This document shows, in pieces, positions 23,872 through 34,776 of a stretch of 64,000 nucleotides of DNA. The position numbers and the translations under genes were made by a program. The stretch is taken from contig CM055317.2 in NCBI GenBank assembly GCA_029255685.2, positions 75,567,460-75,631,459 of the forward strand. The letters are read 5' to 3'. The notes under the pieces were generated by a model. That model did not search any database. It saw nothing but the letters and a program-made list of their open reading frames with translations, and was not told the origin of the DNA. The stretch comes from Silene conica (lineage: Eukaryota > Streptophyta > Magnoliopsida > Caryophyllales > Caryophyllaceae). Positions within the stretch are counted from its first letter, which is position 1, and each line of letters begins with the position of its first letter.

Positions 23872-24620
23872 AAAAACTGAAATTAATTATACAACCACTT
23901 AATTAACCGTGTTAATTAATATGAGTACCAATTCTCAAAATCAAATAAAAATCTGAAATTAATTATACAACCACCTAATTAACCGTGTTAATTAATATAA
24001 CCGTGTAATTAATATGGGTACCAATTCTCAAAATCAAATAAAAAAATGAAATTAAGTATACAACCATCTAATTAACAGTGTTAATTAATATAACTGTGTT
24101 AATTAATTAATATGAATACCAATTCACAAAACCAATTAAAAAGCTGAAATTAATTATACAACCACATTAACCGTGTTAATTAATATAACCGTGTTAATTA
24201 ATATGGATACCAATTCTCAAAACCAAATAAAAAACTTAAATTAATTATACAATCACCTAATTAACCGTGTTAATTAATATAACCGTGTTAATTAATATGA
24301 GTACCAATTCTCAAAACCAAATAAAAAACTGATATTAATTATATAACCGCCTAATTAACCGTATTAATTAATATTATCATGTTAATTAATATGTGTACCA
24401 ATTCTCAAAATTAAATAAAAAACTGGAATTAATTATACAACCACCTAATTAACTGTGTTAATTAATATAACCATGTTAATTAATATGGGTACCAATTCTC
24501 AAAACCAAATAAAAAACTGGAATTGATTATACAATAATCACATAATTAACTGTGTTAATTAATATAACCGTGTTTATTAATATGTGTACCAATTCTCAAA
24601 ACCTAATAAAAAAACGCAAT
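23872..24620. repeat. ~94-bp tandem repeat, about eight copies
   Basis: The block ACCAATTCTCAAAA recurs at about 23927, 24020, 24118, 24209, 24303, 24397, 24491 and 24588, so the period is 91-98 bp. Each unit also carries AATTAATTATACAACCACCT and two or more GTGTTAATTAATAT motifs, themselves near-palindromic. Units differ by point changes and small indels. Confidence 0.92.
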
Positions 24621-25287
24621 AACAAAATACCAATAACAACTAATCATCACTTTTGTGGAACGAGTCACCTTATAAAAAAAACCGATCTAAGAAATTCTTC
24701 CAATTCATTTCATTATTCCATAAATCTTTTGTATTCTCCATAAACTTATTGAAAATCACAGTTGTCTTCCACCTGTTTTTGTTTCTCTTAAATCCCTTTC
24801 ACATCCTCTTCATTTATCGTCCATCTTTCAACCAGTAAAACAATTTCTAGAAAAGTGTTCAATATTCTCAACAAATTCTTTTCAATTTCACAAATTGTCA
24901 AATCATGTAACGTTTAATTATACTCAATAATTGATTAAATTCGAGTTTTCAACAAATTCTTCAAATTGCTTTAACTTATTATACTCAATAATTGATCAAA
25001 GTCGGGTTCTAATAATTTTGTTTTATTCCAGAATAACGTATCTAGATTACTTAATTTTAATAATTTCATAAAAAATTTTAAATCATCATTATTTATTAAA
25101 CCATTTGTCTCAGTTATTTAACAAAAACCTCCTTTATTCGAAAGTCATAACTCCTCATTTTTTAATTATATTTTTCGTTGTTTCAAGTTATTATATGTCA
25201 AACGGTTCTTATATATCTTATTATATTATATATAAACTTATTTATTTATTTTTATTAAAACTTTTACGTTTATACCACTTCGGTTAT
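24621..25287. other. AT-rich DNA, no gene seen
   Basis: Only short low-complexity frames. TACTCAATAATTGAT-A motifs recur at about 24921 and 24981. Confidence 0.5.
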
Positions 25288-25296
25288 TAATATATA

Positions 25297-26381
25297 GAGT
25301 AAATTAATAATTACTCCCTTATATGTTTCAGTTATCTAAAATTACTCCCTTATATGTTTTTTTTTTAAAAATTACTCCCTTAAGTTGATCTCAGGTCAAA
25401 TATTGCTACATATTACCTTTTACGGTGAAAATTTTATAGAATGGACGAAATTGCCCTTCAGTGTATTTATCTCCATACATCAAACAACCTTTCACTTTAC
25501 CCAGTAATTGAAAATCCCAAATCCTAACCCTAATTTGTGATTCAAAACTCAAATTTTTAATTGAAAATCCCCAATTTCGCAAATTAATCTCAAATAATCT
25601 TAACCCTAACTTGAAAATTTATGGAGATTACTAGGAGCAAGCAACAACAATGAATTCGAAGAGGAAGAAGGTAAGTTATTTGTTAATTGTTAATGGTTCT
25701 TCAAAACAACAATAATAAATTAGGAACACCATAACATTATACAGTCATTGAGCTGGGTTTAAAATCCAATGACAATAAAATTCCTTTATAACTTCTTGTA
25801 CACCGGAAAGACATAAATCCGGGAAGAAGAGGAATACGGTGGGAATTATAGGTTACAGTTTCATATTTTTTTTCCAAATCAGAAAGATGGATTCACATAC
25901 CCAAATCAATTCGAAACCCTAATTTAATTAAATTCAATTTCAATTCAATACAAAATTATTTTTGATGAAGATAGAGAACCCTAATTTCAATTCAAAACAA
26001 CAATATGATTCATATACCCAAATCAAAGATGTACTTACCTTCGAAAAACTGAAAACTTCAAAACTTGAACAATTTGATTGAGAAATTACTTTTAATGAAG
26101 ATAGAGATTGGGTAAAATAGTGAGGAATTAGTTTTGATGAAGATATTGGTAAGTTTTGTACAAAGACTATAACGAGATACTCAAATACTAAGGGCATTTT
26201 AATCATAAATTTAGGAAAATAGAGATAAAACTCAAAATTGACGAAAATATTCATCAGAGCTGAAAAATGGTAGCAATATTTGACCTGAGATCAACTTAAG
26301 GGAGTAATTTTTAAAAAAAAACATATAAGGGAGTAATTTTAGAAAACTGAAATATATAAGGGAGTAATTATTAATTTACTC
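25297..26381. mobile_element. Mutator-type element with ~110-bp TIRs and 9-bp TSD
   Basis: Both ends begin GAGTAAATTAATAATTACT and stay inverted-complementary for about 110 bp, through repeated TTACTCCCTTA blocks and GTTGATCTCAGGTCAAAT. The 9-bp target duplication TAATATATA is perfect (25288-25296 and 26382-26390). Long TIRs with a 9-bp duplication are the mark of Mutator-like elements. No transposase is encoded. The interior, around 25545-25680, looks like a 5' untranslated region, a start codon and a splice donor (ATG, AATTCGAAGAGGAAGAAG, then GTAAGT), which suggests a captured host gene start. Confidence 0.88.
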
Positions 26382-26439
26382 TAATATATATATAATAACG
26401 TAATTATTTCGTTCTCTGAAAAAATTAAAATTGAGCAAT

Positions 26440-26457
26440 CCCGTGAATTTTCACGGG
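26440..26457 (+). other. CCCGTGAA hairpin, weak Helitron 3' end candidate
   Basis: Stem CCCGTGAA/TTCACGGG with a 2-base loop resembles the hairpins at Helitron 3' ends elsewhere in the window. It is followed by CCATAG-T rather than a clear CTAG-T, so the call is weak. Confidence 0.25.
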
Positions 26458-26632
26458 TGTTACCATAGTAAATTATTAAACACGAGGCTTGTTTAGTTGT
26501 TTTCTTATAGACGGAGTACTACATACAAACATACTCATTTCACGGCTGTTTAACATGCCATTTGAGCTAACATCGATATTTCATACGGAGTATTTAGGAA
26601 ACATCTTAACAATAGACGACTTGCAACATAAC

Positions 26633-27334
26633 CTAGGGACCAACTTGAACTGGATCAATTCCCACGCTCTTCAATGACTCCACCTTTGGTTCCCTGTATC
26701 ACAATTACTTCATCTTAGATCAACCGCTCATTATATACTCAGGGGCGAACCACGGTAGCAAAGGGTGGCGGCCGCTAACCCAAACTTTAAAAAAATTGAT
26801 TTAAAAGACGGATTTTTACTTCCCAAATATTATCGAATATAGATAAGTAAATGATATCCTATCAAATAATCAATAAACCTCTGGTGGTTCAATGGAAAAC
26901 ACTTTGGTTTTCCACCCGAGGCGGTTTTTAATAATAAGACAATGTCAAAACAAAAATATATAAACGTACTTGGATAAGAGTTGACCGCGAACAGGGTTAG
27001 GCAGAGAAGTCTCAAACTCTTGAATATGAGCTACCTTCCTAAAGAAGGACTTGTTAACAAAATCCTCAGCTTCACGGGCCACGACCTCAGGTTCGACAAC
27101 CTCAGGAAGCGTTTCACGACGTGTCTTCTTGACACGAACGTCAGGCCCGTGAAGAAGCTCTTGCTTAGCAGTGTATACACCAAGTGAGACGGAAAGAGTG
27201 ATCATTCCTAAAGCTACGTACACGGGTACGTAGTCTCCTAAGGGTTTTCCCTTTGGGAATAATTCTTGTATTAGGCTTCTCTTATGTCTCTTTGTAGTGG
27301 CATCTGCTTCTAATTGTGGACTTGTTTCTGCCAT
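26633..27334 (-). CDS. Small single-pass membrane protein, B12D/MLRQ-like (2 exons, 141 aa)
   Basis: Exon 1 is 27334-26970 and ends at a GTACGT donor in phase 2. Exon 2 is 26693-26633, entered through an ATACAG acceptor and ending in TAG. The spliced frame is 426 nt. After a charged N-terminus (MAETSPQLEADATTK) comes one hydrophobic helix (YVPVYVALGMITLSVSLGVY), then GPDVRVKKTRRE and LPEVVEPEVVAREAEDF. The helix followed by -PDVRV-K resembles the B12D family (similar to the MLRQ subunit linked to mitochondrial complex I), but the match is partial, so the function is an inference. Exon 2 encodes VESLKSVGIDP, shared with the paralogue at 57202-57872, which confirms both gene models. Confidence 0.82.
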
Positions 27335-28135
27335 TGTTGCTAAGTTACGGACGTTTTTGAATGCCGCCGTTAGTCCCTTCAGCTTCTTAGCCTGCCATTG
27401 ACGACACCAAATTAAACATTGGGTCTCCCGAGAGACCGCTTTTTAATAAACTTATTAAGAGACTATTGTACAAATTTAAGTTAAAGTGGTACAAAAGAAG
27501 GTAATATAATAGATACAAATCATGATTAAAAATGGAATGAATACATTTATTATATAAATAAGTACGAAATTCTATGTATGATCAGTGATAAAAAATCACG
27601 AAATACAAATAAAATATTATAAAAGAATGGTCTCTCGACAATTATTAAAAGACCGTCTCTCAAATTTTAGTGCAAATTAAAATTGTTACAATTTGATTCT
27701 CTGATTTAAGATTCTCATGTCTTGAACACTCCTTTAGCATCTTAATGTCATAGAAAACTTACCATTATTGCTGTCCGCATAGCCATTTTCGTGTAATAAT
27801 AAGGGCTCTTTGTAGTATGTGTTTGTAGTAAACAAGGTGTAATAATAGTTTGATTTGTTTTGATGAGTCTGCTGAGAAAATGAGTTGAAGTCATGATGTG
27901 CTTTATAAAGTACGTGGCATGTGTCTAAATGAACTAACTAATCGAGTAATGTCTAGAACGTATCGACAAGTGTAGAACGACGTCACTCATAGAAGACTCT
28001 TGAACGGACGAGGGTTTTATCCACTTCTTTCTTGATATCTGTAAATTCGTATCCGCTATTTTCAGTGTGTATTGGATAAAAACCCTAATCATTTAAGGTG
28101 ATAGGTTCGAAGTCTAATTAGACATGGATTCAGGC
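27335..28135. other. Upstream region of the 26633-27334 gene; repeat remnants
   Basis: No further coding frame is supported. GAGAGACCG/CGGTCTCTC-type blocks at about 27425-27470 and 27628-27660 look like the ends of a degraded inverted-repeat element of about 240 bp. Confidence 0.45.
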
Positions 28136-28138
28136 TAA

Positions 28139-28586
28139 GGCCCTGTTTGGTAAACAGCGGATTAATATTGGCAGAAACAGATTTAAAAAGCACATTTGAC
28201 TAGCAGAATGATTTAGCGGATTTGACTAGCAAATTTATTTAGCAGAATTATGTTAGAGGTGTTTGGTAATTAGCAGTTTAGATTAGCAGATTGATTAGAA
28301 TCTTTGTAAAATGACATATAAGGATATAAAGAAATTATTTATTAAATATATAAAAGGAATGTTAGTATTTTATTAAGAGGGTAAATAAGACAATTTTTTT
28401 GTTTCTAATATGCTAATCCAATATGCTGGTATGAGCAACATATTGTAAAATAGCATATTAGGACCCAATATACTATTTCAATATGCCATTAACCAAACAC
28501 CCTAAATAGCATATTGACAAGTCAAACATGCTAAATCTCTCAAATATACTGAAATTTGGCCAATATGCTGTTTACCAAACAGCGCC
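28139..28586. mobile_element. PIF/Harbinger-type MITE, 448 bp, TSD TAA
   Basis: The ends read GGCCCTGTTTGGTAAACAGC and, inverted, GGCGCTGTTTGGTAAACAGC. The target duplication TAA is on both sides (28136-28138, 28587-28589). The GG-C-TGTTTGG end plus a 3-bp TWA duplication is typical of Harbinger/Tourist elements. The interior has repeated AGCATATT and AGCAGA-TT motifs and no gene. Confidence 0.88.
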
Positions 28587-28599
28587 TAAGAATGTCCAA

Positions 28600-28680
28600 C
28601 AAGATTTTGCTCTTGGGGGAGGCTTGAACCCGAGTCTCCTGAAAATTTTACCCAAGTTTTAACCACTAGATTTCACTCTT
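28600..28680 (-). mobile_element. tRNA-derived SINE remnant
   Basis: On the minus strand a box A-like TAGTGGTTAAA (28668-28658) is followed by a box B-like GGTTCAAGCC (28630-28621), as in internal Pol III promoters of tRNA-derived SINEs. The sequence then runs to CTTGTTGGACATTCTT, directly against the Harbinger MITE. A tail was not seen, so the copy is probably truncated. A decayed tRNA gene is less likely because no cloverleaf forms. Confidence 0.5.
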
Positions 28681-29164
28681 ACGAACAAAGATGTATCCTT
28701 TTTACCCCATGTAAAATTCATAAACAAGAAAAATAAAAATATTAATCAGGCCAGAATTATTAGATAGGGATAAAATAGAGTTGTCTTCGGGTCAGGCGGA
28801 CTACCTCATTTAGCTAGGCCAGTGACTCGGTGAGGGTCGGGCTTACTTAGGTCGGGTTAGGTTGGGAGAATATTTGGCCATGGACAATTGGCCACGGCCG
28901 AGAGCGGGCTGGGCAGACTGAGCTTACGGGTCCGTGTAATTTTATTTTTTTATTTTCGAGTAATGTAATTTTCACATTTTTTTTAAAATTACTCCCCTTT
29001 TGAATTTTTTTTTTCTAAAATTAATCTCTTAATTTCTATTTAGGCAGAAATTGCTCCCAAAATCCCAACTCAGACCTATATTCCGACTTTTAAAAAAAAT
29101 TCCCTTATTTTCTATTTTTCATTTTTATACCAAGAACTCTCTTCACCCTTATGTTATGTCCCTT

Positions 29165-29372
29165 CCTTTTCCTTATACACAAATTCTTATTTGCAACGGC
29201 ACTATCCGTCGCAAACTTGTGACGGATACCATTTTCTCTCATAAAATACCCATTTTTTCTCTCTCTCAAACACTATTCATGTGGTCCCCTTTCTCCACTA
29301 ACTCATTTTGTATCCATTTTATCTCACAAAATATCCGTCACAAATGGTGACCCGTCGTAAGCAAGACTTACT
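29165..29372. mobile_element. Small TIR element with TTGTGACGGATA arms
   Basis: The left side shows GCAACGGCACTATCCGTCGC and TTGTGACGGATA; the right side shows the inverse (TATCCGTCACAA, then GACCCGTCGTAAGCAAGA). A related fragment, ACCCGTCGTAAACCTGTGAC, is at about 58302. End points and target duplication are uncertain. Confidence 0.4.
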
Positions 29373-30093
29373 ATTCCTTATATTCATCAACCCCATATTA
29401 TTCATCTATCTCATATTCAATTATTCATCTATTCTAAATCACTCCAGAAAAACTTCACTTTATTATTTATGCAATTTGGGAGACAAATTTATTGAAGATG
29501 AGTATGCTATTTTATTTGGGCATTTTCCGCAATTTTCAATTTCTAAAAAGTTTAATTTCTTTAAATTTCAATTTCTGCATTTTTTAGATTACATATCCCC
29601 AACCATCTTGTTCATACACAACATACATGGGGAGCCAAAAGTTGATTTAATTAATTACGACAAATAGTGTCATATTAGGAAATTTTATCTATATAATTAC
29701 TAAAGGGGGTTGCGAAAGGTCGTCGGCGTTTTGCGAAAAATCGTCGGCGTTTTCTATAAAAAAGACAACCTCTACCCTTTTCCCTCTATCTCTCTACCTT
29801 CTTTTCTCTGAAAGAAAAACAACAAAAACAACATAAAATCCAAAAAAACGGTTTCAACATCGATCAACAACATTAAACAACGACAACGATTCCATGTCAA
29901 ACGACGACAACGATTCATCGGTAAGTAATTAAAATCCAAAAATCTTAATTTTTTTTTTCAATTAATTTTTGTTGAATTACATGTTTAAGCCCTTTAGTAG
30001 AAATTAGGTTGAATTAGTCGTAGAAGCCATAGAATTAGATTACGTAAACTCAATCGTATTTTTGCAATAGACTTGAAAAATGGCCGTCCTCGC

Positions 30094-30363
30094 GTGGAGA
30101 GGACGGCCAAACTAGCCGTCCATGCACGGTATGGACGTGAATAGTGCACGTCCATACCATGCATGGACGTGTACTATTCACGTCCAGGCATGGTATGGAC
30201 GTGCACTATTCACGTCCAGACCGTGCATGGACGTTAATCCTGGACGTCCATGCACGGTCTGGACGTGAATAGTGCACGTCCAAACCATGCATGGACGTGT
30301 ACTATTCACGTCCAGGCATGGTATGGACGTGCACTATTCACGTCCAGACCGTGCATGGACGTG
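30094..30363. repeat. Left subterminal array of GGACGTG palindromes
   Basis: About ten GGACGTG/CACGTCC motifs alternate with CCATGCA/TGCATGG and AATAGTGCA blocks, forming nested palindromes. A ~130-bp unit is present twice in near-identical form (about 30119-30240 and 30241-30363). The array lies in intron 1 of the transposase gene. Confidence 0.85.
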
Positions 30364-31277
30364 TGGTTTACAAGACCTTTACTTTCCGTTATTTTTACTT
30401 TGTTTTTAACAAAAATTAAGTGGTTTTTAATATTTTTTAATATAATCCTTACCAATTTTGCGTATTAACAGGATTCGTTTGAGAAATTTGGTGGAAATGG
30501 GGTTGATTACAACCGATTATTTGAGACGGATATATCGTTTGAAAGTCGGGATGAGGCGTTTGACTGGGCTCAAAAAGTTGCTATGGATAATGGTTTTGCC
30601 TTAGTGAAGGCATCAAATGGGTCGAAAAATCGCAAAGAACGGGAGTTGCTTGGGTCGTACTTCCGTTGTTCAAGGTACGGCCGAACCAAAAAGAAGATCG
30701 ATCCTGAGAATCCGGGGAAGTCTACGAAGAGAGGGTCGGCTAAGTGCGGATGTGAGTTTAGGATTCGAGCGGTGCAGAAGTACGTTCATTTCGATGATGG
30801 GAATCCCACGATTGCTTGGTACGTAATTACTTCGACTAACGCGGGTTTTCACAACCACGAACTAGCGACCTATAAAGATGGGGATAGACATTTTGCCCGC
30901 TTGGATGGCGAAGAGAAAGAATTTGTGAGGCAACAAGTCCGGGCTAATATTTCGCCGAGGGATATCAAGAACGCTCTTCATAAAAGGACCCCGGAAAAAC
31001 CCCAACCAAGTAGCACCCAAATTTATAGCGAGTCGAACAAGGTTCGGCGCGAGATGAGAGAAAGTAGGAATCCCGCTCAACAACTGTTGGCCGTAGCAGT
31101 TGCTGCCCAATATGTGGAGTGGCACGAATCAGACCCCGATACGAAAGAGTTGACTCATGTGTTTATGTGTCATCCGGAATCCGTCAAACTATTCCGTGCT
31201 TACCCATATGTCGCTCTTATCGACGCCACCTACTCGACCAATGTTATGAAGATTGCACTTATTGAGATAGTTGGCGT

Positions 31278-31905
31278 TAGGGCAGAGTATGGATCGGGTA
31301 TCCGATCCGAAACCCTACTTCGGATCGGATATCCGAACCGAAAATCCAAAATTTTAGTATCCATGATCTGATCCGAAATGTTCGGATATCCGAAATTTAG
31401 TATCCAAAACTATCCGAAAATTTCGGATCAGTTATCCGATATCCGAGATCCGATCAATGTAACTATATATTGTCAAGACTGTAATAAAAAAGAAAAGTAG
31501 CGTAATAAAAATGAAAATGTGGGTTTGTGAATGTGGAATTGTTGATTATTGGTTTTGTTAATGAAAAGAATTTAAAATTTACGGATTTGTAGACGAGGGT
31601 TATTTACGGTTTTGTGAATGACGGTTATTGAGGAAGATGAAATTAGCTAGTGTTATTTAATATTTATATATCAAATCTCAGATACGGATTGGATATTACA
31701 CGGATATCGGATATCCGATCCGATATTTGATATCCGATCTGATAACTTTCGGATATCGGATATCCAAATGTTTAAGCCAGATATCCATATCTGATCCGAT
31801 ATCCAAATATTTCGGATACGGGTATCCAAACCAAACCACTTTTCGGATCAGATACCGATCGAATGTCGGATCAATTCGGATCATCGGATTTTTTGCTCAG
31901 CCCTA
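31278..31905. mobile_element. hAT-type MITE inside the transposase gene, 8-bp TSD
   Basis: Begins TAGGGCAGAG and ends, inverted, TAGGGCTGAGC. The 8-bp target duplication GTTGGCGT is perfect (31270-31277, 31906-31913). The interior is full of CGGATATCCGAT-type palindromes on both flanks with an AT-rich centre. It carries no transposase and introduces stops into the host frame (the first at about 31369). Confidence 0.9.
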
Positions 31906-34057
31906 GTTGGCGTTACACCGGTCGGATCCTCCTTCTTAATTGCCACCGTTCTCCTTCCGTCTGAAAATGATACATCTTATGGGTGGATGTTGCGGAGATT
32001 AGAGGAGCTGCTTCTGGGGGCGTCACCTATGCCTACTCTTGTCACTGACCGAGAGTTGGGCTTGATCCGGGCTATTGAGGACCTCTATCCGGACACTTCT
32101 CACATTTTGTGTCGTTGGCATGTGAACAAAGCCATTGAGACCAGAGTAAAAAATTCAAGAAAGATGATGATGTACAAAGACATGATATTGTATAGTAAGG
32201 AAACGGGTTGGTACCGGGTCATCAATGCAAGCACACAAAGTGAGTTTGGGAGAGCATGGGAAGCCTTTTCTAAAACTTGGGTGGATTTGTCTGCTTATGT
32301 GCAGAGAACATGGGCGCATTACAAGAAGAAGTTCGTTGTTTTCTATACGAACGAATACTTTCATCTCAGTAACACGGCCACTTCCCGGGTAGAGTCGTGT
32401 CACGCCCTCCTTAAAGCTTGGTTGAAGAGTCAAAACTTAAACCTCGACACTATGTGGACTCGTATTCACGGCATGCTTGAAGCTCAACACTCCAAGATTC
32501 GACATGAGTTACAGACGTCATTGACCAACTCTGTAAGTGCTGGACCCTTTTTCTCCTTATTGCGAAATCATGTGTCTATCAAAGCCATTAGGTTACTGGA
32601 AGATGAGTTTAGGAGAGGGATTGAGCTGGGAAACGGGCTTGAAAAGAATTGTGGATGTGCGATACAGACTACACACGGGTTGCCTTGTGCCTGCATTATG
32701 ATTCTGATGCAAAGAAACGGTAGGAGGCTCCACGTTGAGGATGTGCACTTGTTTTGGAGGACTTTGGTGTACGACAGTCCCGAATATAGGCCGAAGACCG
32801 ATGATGATGAGTTTGATGCTCTTATAGAGCAGGCTAGAGGGGTCGATCCGGCGAAGAGACGGGTAATCATTGAGAAACTTCGAGATGGTCTCCACCCGGC
32901 AGATGAAGATATTCGTCCACCTGAGGTTCGAGAAAACCCTAAGGGGAGACCGAGGGGTTCCACTACTCGGAAGAAGTCCGCTTTTGAGCATGCTACCCGT
33001 AGATGTGCCAAGTTTTTTTCCCGCTCTTCGACGACAACTTCTGTCAGTATGGTATCTTCTTTTAGAGATGGACCTGTTGGTGCACCATTGGAGGTCGGTT
33101 ACACAACCGGACCTTTGTGTTCTTGGGCAAAAAAATATGCAATCCCCCAAGACTTATGGGCACACTTTGATGGTTGGGCTGATGTTGTTGCTGATGGTCA
33201 TTGTGGTTATAGGGTGCTATCGCATGCCGCCCGGGGTCGAGAACAGGACCACTTGGTCATGAGAGCGTGGTGTCTTAGAGAGCTTCAGGGAAACGATGTG
33301 TACAAGACAGTGTTTGATGAGTCTCCTCGCACGCCTCCGCTTTTGAGCAGATGGGATAATACCTTGAGGGCTATCGAGTTTACGGGTAGCGGGGGTTGCG
33401 GTGAACATCATTGGATGTCTTCCGAGTATTTGACTGTCTTTGCATCGTTGTTTAACTGGACTATCTGTTGTATCGGGCAACACGTCCACAAAGGAGTCAG
33501 GAGTTGGAATTGTTATACATTCTTACCGCTGAGGGCCACGGGTCACGAGTCGAGGCCATACGGTGTCATGTGGATCGTACACTACCATGACCATTGGATG
33601 AGATTGCACTACAGTGGCCCACTGAGCGAAGCACCCATGCCACCGATCGATCTTTGTTGGGCGTGGGTAAGAGAGGATGCAGTTGCACATTATGCCGATT
33701 TGTACACGTCGAACATCGAACGATGGCATACTCTGATGGGAACAACACCAAGAACTCCTCGGCGCCGAAGACAGCCTCCCCCGGGTTGAGATTTATTTGT
33801 ATTCTTTAGGTTGTATTCTTTAGGTTGTGATATATTTGTCTTATTTAGGTTGAGATTTATTTGTATTCTTTAGGTTGTAATATTTAAATGTAACCGTTAT
33901 GATTTCAAATTTCAAAATGTTACCGTTTTTCGAATGATTTTCATGTTCACTATAATCGCGATTTCATTGTGAAACAAATTGCATAGATAAAAGTTATCAA
34001 ATTAAAAACGTTCAAACAAACAAAGCGATTTCATTGTTAACTAATACAACCTATCCT

Positions 34058-34488
34058 TCAGACCTCATTGGCCCAAAACGAAAAATACGGAGGGATAACC
34101 CCGGTTATCTTTAAAAATATCTTCTCAAACTCCCACCAACCACGCATCTCAGGATAACCGCTAACGTCGGGGTGATTCTCTTCATACATTCTAATAACAT
34201 CCATAATCTTGCAATACACATACATCGCCTGTTGAGATAAATCCGGGGGTTGAAGACGTATCATGTTTCTCGCTTCAGCAAGGCGGCGAGTGTCAGGACG
34301 TCGAGGGTAAGAACTTGCAGCTTGTTAACTAACCGGACTGCGTCACGCCTCTTCATCCAGTAGTCGCGTTGATGTTCAAGAGACTCTTTCACCATCGGGT
34401 GCAACGCTGCAGGGCTTGCGAGATCTGTCTCAGCTTCTGCAATCCGTTGTGAAAGCCAGGTTTCATCGTTCAACGGCATGTTTGTCAT
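34058..34488 (-). CDS. Second MULE gene: two overlapping small frames (75 and 68 aa)
   Basis: Frame A (34488-34261) encodes a 75-aa protein beginning MTNMPLNDETWLSQRIAEAE with a charged, helical middle. Frame B (34264-34058) encodes 68 aa with SQQAMYVYCKIMDVIRMYEE and a WWEFEKIF motif. They overlap at ATGA, so either one frame is broken by a single-base change or splicing joins them. Upstream there is a TTTTTTCAG acceptor just before the start and an AAG-GTTAGT donor near 35006, implying a spliced leader from the right TIR. The gene is convergent with the transposase. I recognise no family. Confidence 0.55.
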
Positions 34489-34572
34489 TCCTGAAAAAAT
34501 TTAAAGAATTAAAATTGAAAACATACGGTTAGAACGTAAAAATAAAACCCGAACCATGAGGGATATGTGAAC

Positions 34573-34776
34573 AACACGTCCCAACCCCAACTAGACGTGC
34601 TGTTCACACGTCCCATCCACCAATAGACGTGTGAACTACACGTCTCGACCATCAATGGACGTGTGGTTCACACGTCCCTACCAACCATGGACGTGTGGTT
34701 CACACGTCCCGACCAACCATGGACGTGTGGTTCACACGTCCCGACCAACCATGGACGTGTGGTTTACACGTCCCTA
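34573..34776. repeat. Right subterminal array of GGACGTG motifs
   Basis: About six ~31-bp units of the form ATGGACGTGTGGTTCACACG followed by TCCC-ACCAACC. The motif matches the left array (GGACGTG/CACGTCC) although the spacers differ. It lies between the minus-strand small gene and the right TIR. Confidence 0.85.

Larger units (their letters stand above)
29894..33789 (+). pseudogene. FAR1-type MULE transposase fused to OTU protease domain, broken by MITE
   Basis: Exon 1 (29894-29920) ends at GTAAGT; exon 2 starts at 30472 after an ACAG acceptor. Leaving out the 31278-31905 insert and one copy of its duplication, the frame continues to 33789, 903 codons in total. In order: a FAR1/WRKY-GCM1 zinc finger (KCGCEFRIRA ... 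FHNHEL); an MULE transposase with likely DDE residues (LIDATYSTN, VTDRELGLIRAI, SRVESCHALL) and CRWHVNKAI; a SWIM-type finger (CGCAIQTTHGLPCACI); a basic linker; then an OTU-like cysteine protease domain with ADGHCGYRVLS (D and C) and a late YHDHWMRLHYS (H). Transposases bind TIRs and cut DNA. OTU domains usually remove ubiquitin, but that activity here is inference. The insertion makes it a pseudogene in this copy. Confidence 0.88.

Noticed and set aside
23872..24620. CRISPR-like reading of the regular repeats
   Set aside because: Units are directly adjacent, diverged and without unique spacers; this is a plant minisatellite.
28600..28680. Functional tRNA gene
   Set aside because: Boxes A and B are visible, but no acceptor stem or anticodon arm can be formed.
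32568..33150. 147- and 185-aa minus-strand frames
   Set aside because: Antisense shadows of the transposase-OTU frame.
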